Positions 1 to 9,045 of a stretch of 64,000 nt of DNA are shown here, in pieces (the stretch's first letter is position 1; each line of letters starts with the position of its first letter). The position numbers and the translations under genes are program-made. A model generated the notes under the pieces. It was given only the letters and a program-made list of their open reading frames with translations. It was not told where the DNA came from and made no database searches. Source of the DNA: Mesohalobacter halotolerans (GTDB lineage Bacteria; Bacteroidota; Bacteroidia; Flavobacteriales; Flavobacteriaceae); contig NZ_SWMU01000001.1 of assembly GCF_006120725.1 (NCBI RefSeq), forward strand, positions 124,001 through 188,000, written 5' to 3'.

Positions 1-406
1 TGGGTTTAAAAAAGCCAGTTCCAATAATGATTAGACCTAAACCAATATAAAGCGAAGCTTCAGTTTCCAAAGCCATACTCGCGTGACCAGCAGTCATTAA
101 GATAGAGCCAATAACCACAGCCCAATTATAACCAGTTAATTTATCGGCAATGATACCACCCAAAATTGGGGTAATGTAAAGTAACATGGCATAGGTTCCA
201 AACAATGCCGTAGCATTTTCTGGCACCCATTCCCAGCCGGGATTATAGCTAATGACGGCCATAGTTAAAAAATTGACCAAAAGCACGCGCATCCCATAAA
301 AGGAAAAACGTTCCCACATCTCTGTAAAAAACAAAACAAAAAGCCCAGCCGGGTGACCAAGCACTTTAGAATCAAAAAAATCGGGTTGGTTGGTGGTTGG
401 TTTCAT
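1..406 (-). CDS. POT/PTR2-family peptide transporter, N-terminal part (runs off the left edge)
   Basis: Only the first 135 codons are inside the window. They begin MKPTTNQPDFFDSKVLGHPAG and carry the proton-dependent oligopeptide transporter signature FTEMWERFSFYGMR, whose ExxER motif in the first membrane helix belongs to proton coupling. Three to four hydrophobic segments follow. The protein is a close paralogue of the complete transporter at 512-2392, and the two genes are consecutive on the minus strand about 105 bp apart. The expected role is proton-driven import of di- and tripeptides across the inner membrane, fed by the DPP-IV-type peptidase at 3180-5354. The remainder of the gene is outside the window, so its integrity cannot be judged. 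Confidence 0.9.
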   Translation of the reverse strand, partial: MKPTTNQPDFFDSKVLGHPAGLFVLFFTEMWERFSFYGMRVLLVNFLTMAVISYNPGWEWVPENATALFGTYAMLLYITPILGGIIADKLTGYNWAVVIGSILMTAGHASMALETEASLYIGLGLIIIGTGFFKP

Positions 407-511
407 GATTTTTATATTTCTATTTAAAAATTAAAAAATTTAAGAGCTTAAAATGTTTTCTCAAATTTACTACTGGCTAAAGTTTCGCAAACATTACTAC
501 TCAGTAATCAA

Positions 512-2392
512 TCATTTAACTTCATCATCTGCCAGCTCAAAGCCTTCTTGTTCTAAACCTTCTATTTCTTTTTCTTCAGCACCGTGGGTCAAGCGTTTGA
601 GTGGTTTTAATAACAAAATAACCAAAACGCCAAAAATCACGCAAAAAATAGTAATCCCGGCAAAAGTCCTAAACTCTAAGTCGGTTTGAAACTGATCAAC
701 TACAATCTGACCTATATATTTATCATTTTTATAATCAAAATTTAGAAATACAGTTAATGACTCACTTGATGAAGCCTCATACCCATTCAAACGATTAACA
801 AATTCTTCTTTAGATTTTGCTTCTTTAAATTTAAAAATTTCTGAAATATCACTTTTGTCAAAAGCAAAATTACCATTGCTCACAAAGGCTTGGCTTTCAA
901 TTGTAAAAGCCTTGTTTTTAGCAAAAATACTGTCAGTTTTATTTTCGGTCAACAAAGGTTTAACTTGATCTGCAGATGCATTTAACTCAATTCGAATGGG
1001 TTCTGCTTGTGAAGATTCGCCTATAATTCCAGCCACTTTGTTTCCTAAGCCGGTAGCTGCAAAATAGACCCCCATCATCAATGCCCCATATTTGACCGGA
1101 GCTAATTTGGTGATAAAGGACAAAGCAACAGGAGAAGCCGATAACTCTCCTATGGTATGAAGTAAATACGCAAAAATTAACCAATACAGTGCTGCTGAAC
1201 CATTTGCTGCATATTGTTGTGTGGCAAACACCATAAAAACAAAGCCAAGCCCCATGATAATAACACCTACCGCCATTTTAAAAATAGAGGAGGCTTCTTT
1301 CCCTTTATTTTTTATCCACTGCCAAAAAATAGCTACCGGCAAACCAAATATAATGATATAAGTCGGGTTTAAAGATTGAAAAAATGCCGCAGGAATTTCC
1401 CAACCACCTAGCATTCTATCTGTCTTCTGCTGCGCATAAATATTTAACAATCCTCCAGCTTGTTCAAAAGCGCCCCAAAACACTATCACAATTAAAAAAG
1501 AAAGTAACAAAACCAAGTATCGGTCTTTTTGAATTTTGGATTCTAAGTCTTGATAAACCGTCATCATAAATCCGACAACTAAAGTGAGGAATAGAAAGAA
1601 TATGACATAGGCCGAGACTTCAGTTTCCATAAAATTAAGTGGAATAAATACTGATGTAGCAGCCAATAAAACAATAACAATCAAAGTGTTTTTAGTGCTA
1701 AACATTTGACTAAAAATTTGATTGAGCGACACATCGTGGTCGCTAGCCGTGGCTTTTGTAGGTTTATTACCTACGTGGGTTAAAAATCGTGTCCCATAAA
1801 CGTAGACCAATTGACCAAGAACCATTCCAATGGCTGCAAGTCCAAAGCCGTAGTGCCAACCGTATTCGGCAGCAACCCAACCTACTAATATACTGGCTAC
1901 AGCCGCACCGACATTAATACCGATATAAAATATTGAAAAGCCTTTATCACGTCTCGGATCGCCTTCTTTATAAAGACCACCAACCATGGTTGAAATATTG
2001 GGTTTTAACATTCCAACTCCTAAAACGATAAGCAATAAACCGGTGTAAAACGCCCAACTTTGCTCTATAGACAACACTCCATGACCAGCAACGAGCAACC
2101 AACCGCCAACCATTACCGATTTTCGCTGCCCGAGGATCTTATCAGCAATAATTCCACCAGGAATAGAGGCAACATACACCAACATAGTGTACCAACCATA
2201 AATAGCTAAAGCTTTACCTTCGTCCCAACCCAGACCTGGATTTTCATCGCTGACTTTGGCGAGCATGTATAAAGTAAGAATAGCTCGCATCCCGTAATAT
2301 GAAAAACGCTCCCATAATTCTGTAAAAAACAAGATGTAAAGTCCGGTAGGGTGTCCGAAGAGTTCTTTTTGGTGTGCTGGTTTTGTTGACAT
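512..2392 (-). CDS. POT/PTR2-family proton-dependent peptide transporter
   Basis: A 626-residue inner-membrane protein with the family signature FTELWERFSYYGMRA at residues 23-37, including the E25xxE28RF motif, and about 12-14 hydrophobic segments. A soluble, charged stretch at roughly residues 470-560, before the last helix, makes it longer than the enterobacterial DtpA type (about 500 residues). Such an insert is common in Bacteroidota members of the family. The start is MSTKPAHQKELFG. It sits upstream of a second POT gene and downstream of a DPP-IV peptidase, which fits a dipeptide release and import module. Substrate range cannot be read from the sequence. Confidence 0.93.
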   Translation of the reverse strand: MSTKPAHQKELFGHPTGLYILFFTELWERFSYYGMRAILTLYMLAKVSDENPGLGWDEGKALAIYGWYTMLVYVASIPGGIIADKILGQRKSVMVGGWLLVAGHGVLSIEQSWAFYTGLLLIVLGVGMLKPNISTMVGGLYKEGDPRRDKGFSIFYIGINVGAAVASILVGWVAAEYGWHYGFGLAAIGMVLGQLVYVYGTRFLTHVGNKPTKATASDHDVSLNQIFSQMFSTKNTLIVIVLLAATSVFIPLNFMETEVSAYVIFFLFLTLVVGFMMTVYQDLESKIQKDRYLVLLLSFLIVIVFWGAFEQAGGLLNIYAQQKTDRMLGGWEIPAAFFQSLNPTYIIIFGLPVAIFWQWIKNKGKEASSIFKMAVGVIIMGLGFVFMVFATQQYAANGSAALYWLIFAYLLHTIGELSASPVALSFITKLAPVKYGALMMGVYFAATGLGNKVAGIIGESSQAEPIRIELNASADQVKPLLTENKTDSIFAKNKAFTIESQAFVSNGNFAFDKSDISEIFKFKEAKSKEEFVNRLNGYEASSSESLTVFLNFDYKNDKYIGQIVVDQFQTDLEFRTFAGITIFCVIFGVLVILLLKPLKRLTHGAEEKEIEGLEQEGFELADDEVK

Positions 2393-2401
2393 GTTTATCT
2401 T

Positions 2402-2878
2402 TTATTGTTTATCAGTTATTTGTTTTAATTGATGAATATCGAGTAAATCTTTTGGCCTTGAAGATTTTATTTTACTGGTAATAAGATCTTCTAAGCTTAA
2501 AATATTCCATCTAACAAGTTTTTCTCCTTTCTTAAAATCTACTGAACTTTCTTTATAAGCTTCATCAAATGATTTAGCCACATTAAACTTCGTAATTAAT
2601 TCTAAATCCAGATCATGAGGGGAAAATTTAATCGAAATATTTTGCTTTTTACTCATGACTTTATCAGGAAAGCTTTCAATCTCGTAGCCTAAATCTTTAA
2701 AAACTTTGATCAATTTACCCATATTTTCTCGATCTGTATCTATCCAAAAGTCAACATCAGCAGAATGTCTTTGATAGCCATGAAAATTGACAGCACCTCC
2801 ACCCACTAAAATCATCCTAACTTTATATTTGTTTGCCAATTTTACAAATTCTTTAATATTATCACCCCACTTCATCAT
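2402..2878 (-). CDS. Nucleotidyltransferase-fold protein (DUF6036/AbiEii-like)
   Basis: A 158-residue protein with a minimal nucleotidyltransferase core: the GGG loop at residues 26-28 followed by SADVDFW with D41 and D43, the usual metal-binding pair. A further acidic residue lies in the DLDLELI segment. The fold is shared by AbiEii-type toxins, MNT proteins and other small polymerase-beta-like enzymes. The upstream 71-residue gene overlaps its start by 17 bp, so the two are probably translated together, a layout typical of toxin-antitoxin or modification pairs. It separates the DPP-IV gene from the POT genes and may be an acquired pair. Function in this family is not settled, and I infer only the fold. 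Confidence 0.75.
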   Translation of the reverse strand: MMKWGDNIKEFVKLANKYKVRMILVGGGAVNFHGYQRHSADVDFWIDTDRENMGKLIKVFKDLGYEIESFPDKVMSKKQNISIKFSPHDLDLELITKFNVAKSFDEAYKESSVDFKKGEKLVRWNILSLEDLITSKIKSSRPKDLLDIHQLKQITDKQ

Positions 2879-3077
2879 CTTTCAAATCTTTATGAATCAA
2901 TAAAAAGTTACCTTTATTTCTTTCTTCAAAAGCCAGTCTGTTTTTTACGGGCATGATTTTATTGATAGCTCTCGACATTTCCAAAAACCTAAAAAAACGC
3001 TCCGCACCAGTAAGCTTCAAAAACTCTTCCTGTTGTTGGCGTTTGCTTTCGGCTTTGGTTTGAAAGGTGACTTGCAT
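2862..3077 (-). CDS. Small protein preceding the nucleotidyltransferase
   Basis: A 71-residue charged, helical protein starting MQVTFQTKAESKRQQQEEF, with no membrane segment or signal peptide. Its 3' end overlaps the nucleotidyltransferase start by 17 bp in another frame, which argues for a real, co-expressed gene. It could be an antitoxin-like partner or a substrate-recognition subunit. I do not recognise a named family. Its size and position fit a two-gene cassette, but no DNA-binding motif is evident. Confidence 0.6.
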   Translation of the reverse strand: MQVTFQTKAESKRQQQEEFLKLTGAERFFRFLEMSRAINKIMPVKNRLAFEERNKGNFLLIHKDLKDDEVG

Positions 3078-3136
3078 AGATTTCGTTTTCTATAATTTTT
3101 TAAATGCTATTAAAATTCTTATTTTCAGTTTCTCAT

Positions 3137-3169
3137 AGACCTCACAGGTTTCAAAAACCTGTGAGGTCT
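3137..3169. repeat. Perfect 15-bp inverted repeat (dispersed palindrome)
   Basis: AGACCTCACAGGTTT, a 3-nt loop CAA, then the exact reverse complement. A sister element with the same outer arm AGACCTCACA lies at 26303-26335. It lies 10 bp beyond the stop codon of the DPP-IV gene and could act as a terminator or mRNA-end hairpin, but it has no T-tract. The second copy marks it as a dispersed element. Confidence 0.85.
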
Positions 3170-3179
3170 GATTATTTAA

Positions 3180-5354
3180 CTATAATTGCTCCATCAAAAA
3201 TTCCGTCATCACATTATACAAATGCAATCGGGTATTTCCACCGTAAATCCCATGATTTTTATCGGGGTAAATCCGCCAGTCAAATTGCTTATTAGCTTGC
3301 ACTAAAGCTTCAATCAATTGCATGGTATTTTGAACATGAACATTGTCATCGGCACTGCCGTGAATAAGTAAATAATCACCTTTATCAAATTCATTAACAT
3401 GTGTGATAGGCGAATTATCATCATAACCAGAGGCGTTTTCCTGAGGTGTCGTCATATAACGCTCGGTGTAAATGGTATCATAAAACCGCCAGCTAGTTAC
3501 TGGTGCCACAGCTATGGCAAAGCTAAAGACATCATTAGCTTGAAAAATAGCATTAGAGGACATAAAACCGCCATAACTCCAACCCCAAATCCCAATTCTA
3601 TCGGCATCAATGTAAGATTCCTGACCTAATTTATAAGCCGCTGCAATTTGGTCTTCTAGTTCATATTTGCCTAATTCTAATTGTGTAACTTTTTTAAAAT
3701 CGCGCCCTTTATAACCTGTGCCACGTCCATCTACACAAGCTATTATATAACCTTTGTCAGCAAGCATTTGATACCAATAATCATTCGTCCCAAAAAAACT
3801 GTTGGATACTGACTGCGAACCTGGTCCAGAATATTGATACATTAATAAAGGATAAACTTTAGATGGGTCAAAATCTTTGGGTTTAATCATCCACATGTTG
3901 AGATTATTTCCATTAATTTTGATGGTGCTGAGCTCTTTTTCAGACAAATTGTAAGCTTCTAATTTGTCTAAAAGCTTTTGATTATCTTTAATTTTTCTAA
4001 GGAGTTTACCATTTTTAGCATCATGTAAAGTAAAGCGTCTTGGGGTTTCCGCATTACTAAAGGTGTTGATAAAATAGCTGAAGTCGGCACTAAAGTCGGC
4101 AGAATTTGTTCCTGATTTATCAGCAAGAGCTGTTTTAGACTTTCCGTTAATTTTGATGCTATACACCGCGCGGTTAACGCTACCTGCTTCGGTACTTTGG
4201 TAAAAAATGCGTTTCGTTTTTGAGTCATAACCGTAATAATTGGTTACTTCCCAGTTGCCATCAGTCACTTGATTAATAAGTTTTCCGTTTTCGCTGTAGT
4301 GGTAAATATGATTCCATCCATCTTGTTCACTTGTCCAAATAAAAGAATTGTCTTCGAGAAAAGTCAAATCATCATCAACATCAACATAAGCTTTGTCTGT
4401 TGCGGTGAGAATAGTTTCGACTGAAAAATTATCAGTATTAACCAAATGCAACTTAAGTTCATTTTGATGTCGATTGGTGGTTTGAGCGGACAACAAATTA
4501 GTTTTTTGACTCCATTTTAATCTTGGTATATAGTGGTAATCGCCTAGATTTATTTCAGTTGAACGATCCGATTTCACATTATAAATATGCAGTGAAACTT
4601 CTGCGTTTTTTTCACCAGCTTTTGGGTATTTAAACACGTCTTGTTTAGGATACAAGTCATTACCATAAGTGCCATAAATGTCCATTGAAAATTCAGGCAC
4701 TTCAGACTCATTAAATTTTAGGTAAGCCAAATACTTTCCGTCTGGACTCCACTCAAAAGCTTTGACAAAAGCAAATTCTTCTTCGTAAACCCAATCGGTA
4801 AGACCGTTGATGATTTTGTTTTTTTGGCCATCTGCAGTAACTTGTGTTGTAGTATTGTTGTCTATATTTTTAATGAATACATTGTTGTTTTTCACAAAAG
4901 CTACTTGAGAATTGTCAGGAGAAAAATGCGGTTCTTGAATTTTATCAACATCAATTTGGGTAAGATTATTGGTTTTAATGTTGTAAACAAAGTATTGACC
5001 TTTGACAGAGCGCCTGTAAATGGTCTCGATTTGCACCCCAAGAATAGCTTTGGTCTCATCTTGACTTAGGCTAAAGGTTTGGAAAAAATTTAGACCTTCA
5101 ATTTTACTGCTATTAATAAGCTCACCAGTTTTTTCTCCAGTTTTGTATTCAAAAATATCGACGCGCATCTCACCTTTGGCGCGGTTGTAATCTTGAACGA
5201 TATAGGATTGTCCGTTATTTAAGGATTGAAGCGATTGTAGTCGGTCATGAGAGAAATTGCCGGACCATATCTCTTCTAGTGTAATCTCTTTGTTTTGAGC
5301 AACGAGATTTGAAACAATTATAAAAAACAGAACAAAAAACCTATACGTATTCAT
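3180..5354 (-). CDS. S9 family peptidase, dipeptidyl peptidase IV type
   Basis: 724 residues with a signal peptide (MNTYRFFVLFFIIVSNLVAQ), an N-terminal beta-propeller domain (DPPIV_N, about residues 90-440) and a C-terminal alpha/beta hydrolase domain (about 510-724). The catalytic triad is visible: Ser593 in GWSYGG, Asp669/670 in HGSADDNVH and His701 in PDKNHG. The EE pair in DWVYEEEFAF matches the N-terminal-binding double Glu of DPP-IV. It should cleave X-Pro or X-Ala dipeptides from peptide N-termini in the periplasm. Two POT transporters lie downstream on the same strand and would import the products. Length and motifs are normal for the family. Confidence 0.93.
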   Translation of the reverse strand: MNTYRFFVLFFIIVSNLVAQNKEITLEEIWSGNFSHDRLQSLQSLNNGQSYIVQDYNRAKGEMRVDIFEYKTGEKTGELINSSKIEGLNFFQTFSLSQDETKAILGVQIETIYRRSVKGQYFVYNIKTNNLTQIDVDKIQEPHFSPDNSQVAFVKNNNVFIKNIDNNTTTQVTADGQKNKIINGLTDWVYEEEFAFVKAFEWSPDGKYLAYLKFNESEVPEFSMDIYGTYGNDLYPKQDVFKYPKAGEKNAEVSLHIYNVKSDRSTEINLGDYHYIPRLKWSQKTNLLSAQTTNRHQNELKLHLVNTDNFSVETILTATDKAYVDVDDDLTFLEDNSFIWTSEQDGWNHIYHYSENGKLINQVTDGNWEVTNYYGYDSKTKRIFYQSTEAGSVNRAVYSIKINGKSKTALADKSGTNSADFSADFSYFINTFSNAETPRRFTLHDAKNGKLLRKIKDNQKLLDKLEAYNLSEKELSTIKINGNNLNMWMIKPKDFDPSKVYPLLMYQYSGPGSQSVSNSFFGTNDYWYQMLADKGYIIACVDGRGTGYKGRDFKKVTQLELGKYELEDQIAAAYKLGQESYIDADRIGIWGWSYGGFMSSNAIFQANDVFSFAIAVAPVTSWRFYDTIYTERYMTTPQENASGYDDNSPITHVNEFDKGDYLLIHGSADDNVHVQNTMQLIEALVQANKQFDWRIYPDKNHGIYGGNTRLHLYNVMTEFLMEQL

Positions 5355-5488
5355 AAAAATTTAAATTAGAGACTTCAATTTTACTAAAAAAACATCAAAT
5401 GGCATTGATACATGAGTTTAAAAACCCAGAATATTTGGCTACATCTCTTAATACTGTTTGATACGAGTGGTTTTTGATGTGGCTATTC

Positions 5489-6313
5489 TTAGGGTTCTTT
5501 TGCATAAGTAAAGTCTAAAACCTCTTGTGTAAGATCAGATTTTATAATTTTACCATTATTAGTACTTGAATTTTCAAATAAAGGCGGTTTAAGGTTTAGC
5601 GCTTTTGCTTTATCAACGTAATACGTTTCTCTTTCTGTATGTTTGGGGAAAACCCCATGAAAAACACTTTGATCAACAGCTTTAGTTTCAATAATTTTTA
5701 CAATTAACTCTACAGCATCTGTTTTTTCTATCAAATTTATAGGGGCTTTAGGGTTTGGAACATTTGGTTTACCACTTAAAAAATGTATAGGGTGTCTTCC
5801 GCCATTTTCAAATAAACCACCTAACCTGAGAATAAAAGTATCTTGAATTTGTTTTTGTGCTCTAATTGTATTTTCTAGACTTATCAATGCTTTACCTCTT
5901 AAACTTTTATTATTAGGTGTAGAGTTTTCATCATAAATCTGGTTGAGTCCATTAGCAAAAACTCCAGTAGAACTCACATATATGAGTTTACTTATCGCAG
6001 AAAGTTCTTTTTTTTGAAAAATATTTTCAAGACCTTTTTTTAAGTTTGTTTCTCCTCTATTAATTTTTGGTGGAATGGCAATAATTAATATATCTAAATG
6101 TTTCAAAAATGACTTGAGGTCACCTTTGATATGATCAGGATAAATTTTGACAAGATTGGCTTCGATGGCTAATTCATTTAGTACTTTAAGTTTTTCTTTT
6201 TGTGTGGTTGTCCCTTTTACTGTGTATGATTTGGCATTTAGTGTTTTTGCAAGTGCTTGACCTAGCCAGCCACATCCCAGTATACCGACAGTGCAATTAT
6301 TTGGTGCTTTCAA
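5489..6313 (-). CDS. NAD(P)-binding Rossmann protein, SDR/YeeZ-like
   Basis: 274 residues with a dinucleotide-binding loop GCGWLG at residues 13-18 near the N-terminus, followed by alternating hydrophobic strands. YVSSTGVFANG is the strand and catalytic-loop region of extended SDR proteins. The family (E. coli YeeZ type) has no firmly known substrate. The start overlaps the end of the M28 peptidase gene by 17 bp, so translation is probably coupled. The third member of this minus-strand operon is the zinc-ribbon gene at 8611-8967. The substrate is unknown. Confidence 0.75.
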   Translation of the reverse strand: MKAPNNCTVGILGCGWLGQALAKTLNAKSYTVKGTTTQKEKLKVLNELAIEANLVKIYPDHIKGDLKSFLKHLDILIIAIPPKINRGETNLKKGLENIFQKKELSAISKLIYVSSTGVFANGLNQIYDENSTPNNKSLRGKALISLENTIRAQKQIQDTFILRLGGLFENGGRHPIHFLSGKPNVPNPKAPINLIEKTDAVELIVKIIETKAVDQSVFHGVFPKHTERETYYVDKAKALNLKPPLFENSSTNNGKIIKSDLTQEVLDFTYAKEP

Positions 6314-8618
6314 ATTCTACGGTGTTTTTGATGACAATAGCGTCGTTTACAACAAAAGGCTTAGGAATCATGCTAGGTGTACGTTTGGGTACATTCAGTT
6401 TTTCATTTTTCAAAAGGTCAAAGCGGGTTTCGTAAATTTTTATTGGCGGGATAGGTAATTTGCCTTCAAATTCTATATTTAACTCTTCCTGATTGACAAC
6501 GTGATATGTTAACAATCTGGTCCATGCTCGTTTTTTAAATACGTGGTATTGAGTATCTTTAATTTTTAAACTATCTGCCTGCTGTTGATTTACTTTAAAT
6601 TCTCTAAAGTTGTAATTTTTATCCATATAAAGTTCAATCCTTTTGGTTTGAGATAAAGGAGAAATATTTAGCTTTATTCTGGCATAGTCATTTTCTAAAC
6701 TGTCTATAACTATATCATAATCAGAACTTTTAAGATTAAGGTATTGTGCTTTTGAAGTGTATGTAAAGCCCGTCAAGTATTTGCTCTGTAATATTGGTTT
6801 TTCTGATGCAATGGTATCTTCAAAAAATTTCTGATTCCAGCTGTCTAGTGTATTATCATAAGTATTCCAATAGGCTTTTTGATCAGTTTTATCAAGTAGG
6901 TAAACCAAGCTATTAGGTTTGGGTTGTGATCTATTAAAATCTGAATTGACATGGGCTACTATTAAAAATGATACGCCTAGAAGGAAAAAAATAATAGCTA
7001 ATGTCTTTTTGAATGGCAGATATCCTATAAAACTGTATAAAATTCCAAAAACTAAAACACTAAAAACGGTTGATATTACCAACATATTGAGTCCTAGACC
7101 TACAGGAAAAAATTGAATGAGTGGGACAATTAGACCAATACACGGCAAACCCAAAGTCCAAATAACAAACAGATTTGGGATTTCTTTAAAAGTACTCATC
7201 GCAAAGGCAATTATGCCAAATCCAAGTGGTAATATAAAATAAGAAGCGCCGGGAAGATAAATATTTATTATTGCACAAATCAAAAACCATAGGACAATAG
7301 GTGCGACTAAGGCGTTATGCGGGTTGAGTTTATGATGAAATCGCCTGTAAACTAGAAATGCTACCCAAAGCGATAGGCTGACAAATGCAAAAATATAATT
7401 GTGTCCGTTGTAAGGAAACCCTTGCAAAATTTCTGAATATTGGGGATAAAACCAAAGCAAAGCTTTCCAACCAAAAAAGCCTAATAGAAATGCACAAGTT
7501 AATGAAATTGTAAAAGGTAAAATCCCAAGAAATACCTCACGCCTATTAATGGATTTGGTTTTAAGCCCAAAATATAAAACAGCCAAAAACAGCAAGGCAT
7601 TGGCTGTATACAACCACCACATCCAATCAAAGGGATAATAAAACGTCCCTAATTCCGGTAAATTGAAATAAACCATTTCTACATTGCTCTTTAAGTTATT
7701 GTCTAGTGAGATTTGACTAAAGTGATTTAAAAGACCAAATGCGTATTCACCTTGATGAGATAATGAGCTCTTATCTAACCGTTGAGGGATATCTAAAGCG
7801 GTATGGTAATCATAGTGGTCATCGATAAAAGCAAAAAAGAAGCTAGGTATATCAGCCTTTTCTCTGAATACCGTTGAGTCTGTATCGTTTGGCAGAATTT
7901 TATAAACACTATACATGAGTGAGGTCGCAAGTGGATGATTAATCTCTGCCTCTGCAAAGGCCTTTATCATTTTTGAATTACCGTGATTAGTTTCTAAAAT
8001 CATGTTACTCGGACCACCACTTCCACGTGATTCAAAATTTAAAACCAATCCAATATTTTTGGCCCAAGGATGTTGATCTACAAAAAGGGTTGCACCAAGA
8101 AGCCCCACTTCCTCAGCATCAGTAAAGCAAATGATAATATCATGCTTGGGTTTTTTGCCATTTTCTAAAAATGCTCTGGTAGCTTCTAGTATGGCAGCTA
8201 TGCCACTAGCCGCATCACTTGCACCAAAGGACGAATGCGGTTCTGAATCGTAATGAGATAGGAGTAAAAGTGATTTTGCCTTTGGGTTTTGACCCTCTAT
8301 TTTGGCAATGATATTTTCTGGGATTGTAAATTCACCTAATGCGTTTAAACTAAAGCCTTGCTGTGTATGAACCTTTAAGCCTAAATCTTCTAATTGTTCT
8401 ACAATGTAGTTTCTAGTTAAACTATGTTGGGCAGTCCCAACAAAATGCTCTTGATCTGCAATTGCTTCGACATGTTTAAAAGCACGATCCGTCGAAAATT
8501 TGTTTGATTTAGCATTAAAATCTGTGCTGTATTGCGGTGAAAAATCGTAGAACACATACCAAATACTGAACACAAAAACAATAATGGCAACGATTGGATA
8601 TAACTTTTGTCTAATCAT
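6297..8618 (-). CDS. M28 family zinc aminopeptidase with C-terminal membrane domain
   Basis: 773 residues: an N-terminal membrane anchor (about 5-25), an extracytoplasmic M28 domain (about 40-300), then eight or so membrane helices (about 325-560) and a C-terminal soluble domain. Metal and catalytic residues are visible: H122 in SHYDS, D135 in ASDAASG, E169/E170 in DAEEVG, E196 in NFESRG and H272 in DYHT. The architecture resembles the ER metallopeptidase 1 (Fxna-like) branch of M28. It should remove N-terminal residues from peptides at the cell envelope. Its start overlaps the zinc-ribbon gene by 8 bp and its end overlaps the SDR gene, giving a tight three-gene operon. Confidence 0.9.
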   Translation of the reverse strand: MIRQKLYPIVAIIVFVFSIWYVFYDFSPQYSTDFNAKSNKFSTDRAFKHVEAIADQEHFVGTAQHSLTRNYIVEQLEDLGLKVHTQQGFSLNALGEFTIPENIIAKIEGQNPKAKSLLLLSHYDSEPHSSFGASDAASGIAAILEATRAFLENGKKPKHDIIICFTDAEEVGLLGATLFVDQHPWAKNIGLVLNFESRGSGGPSNMILETNHGNSKMIKAFAEAEINHPLATSLMYSVYKILPNDTDSTVFREKADIPSFFFAFIDDHYDYHTALDIPQRLDKSSLSHQGEYAFGLLNHFSQISLDNNLKSNVEMVYFNLPELGTFYYPFDWMWWLYTANALLFLAVLYFGLKTKSINRREVFLGILPFTISLTCAFLLGFFGWKALLWFYPQYSEILQGFPYNGHNYIFAFVSLSLWVAFLVYRRFHHKLNPHNALVAPIVLWFLICAIINIYLPGASYFILPLGFGIIAFAMSTFKEIPNLFVIWTLGLPCIGLIVPLIQFFPVGLGLNMLVISTVFSVLVFGILYSFIGYLPFKKTLAIIFFLLGVSFLIVAHVNSDFNRSQPKPNSLVYLLDKTDQKAYWNTYDNTLDSWNQKFFEDTIASEKPILQSKYLTGFTYTSKAQYLNLKSSDYDIVIDSLENDYARIKLNISPLSQTKRIELYMDKNYNFREFKVNQQQADSLKIKDTQYHVFKKRAWTRLLTYHVVNQEELNIEFEGKLPIPPIKIYETRFDLLKNEKLNVPKRTPSMIPKPFVVNDAIVIKNTVEFESTK

Positions 8619-8967
8619 TATCTAAGCGTTTGACAATAGCATAATACTCATTTCCTAGTGGTAAGTAACCTTGATCGTAAACAAAATAATAGACCTTACC
8701 GGTTTTAGTTTTATAGATACTTGTAAAATAATTAAAATTAAATCCCTTTCTCAACATGTTATCTTTAGTGGTTTTGGTTTTTTGCTGAGGATTAATTTTA
8801 TTGAGAATTCTATAATTTTTCCGCAATAAGTTATTGGTATTTCTTATAATATTTTTTGTACTTCTGTTTTTTTTATTGTTATAGGAATTACGGCAATAGT
8901 CAGAGCAAAATTTTTTATCGACTCTGCCCATCAATTCTGCCCCACATTCCAAACAATTTTTTTTCAT
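8611..8967 (-). CDS. Small zinc-ribbon protein
   Basis: 118 residues. Four cysteines, C5xxC8 and C22xxxC26 (CLECG and FCSDYC), form a zinc ribbon like that of small DUF2116-type proteins, followed by a basic linker rich in Asn, Lys and Arg and a C-terminal beta-rich part ending in YYAIVKRLDND. It is the first gene of an operon with the M28 peptidase, overlapping it by 8 bp. I recognise the zinc ribbon but no characterised function. Confidence 0.7.
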   Translation of the reverse strand: MKKNCLECGAELMGRVDKKFCSDYCRNSYNNKKNRSTKNIIRNTNNLLRKNYRILNKINPQQKTKTTKDNMLRKGFNFNYFTSIYKTKTGKVYYFVYDQGYLPLGNEYYAIVKRLDND

Positions 8968-8992
8968 AAGTTATAATCATATGTAAATTTAA

Positions 8993-9023
8993 CAAAAAAA
9001 CCCCAACCATGAGTAGGTTGGGG
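8993..9023 (-). terminator. Rho-independent terminator after the OmpA/PD40 gene
   Basis: An 8-bp GC-rich stem (CCCCAACC/GGTTGGGG, 9001-9008 and 9016-9023) with a 7-nt loop, followed on the minus strand by a run of seven T. It lies 22 bp past the stop of the gene at 9046-10932 and closes the T9SS surface-protein block. Confidence 0.88.
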
Positions 9024-9045
9024 TTTGGTTTTTAAATATTTATAG

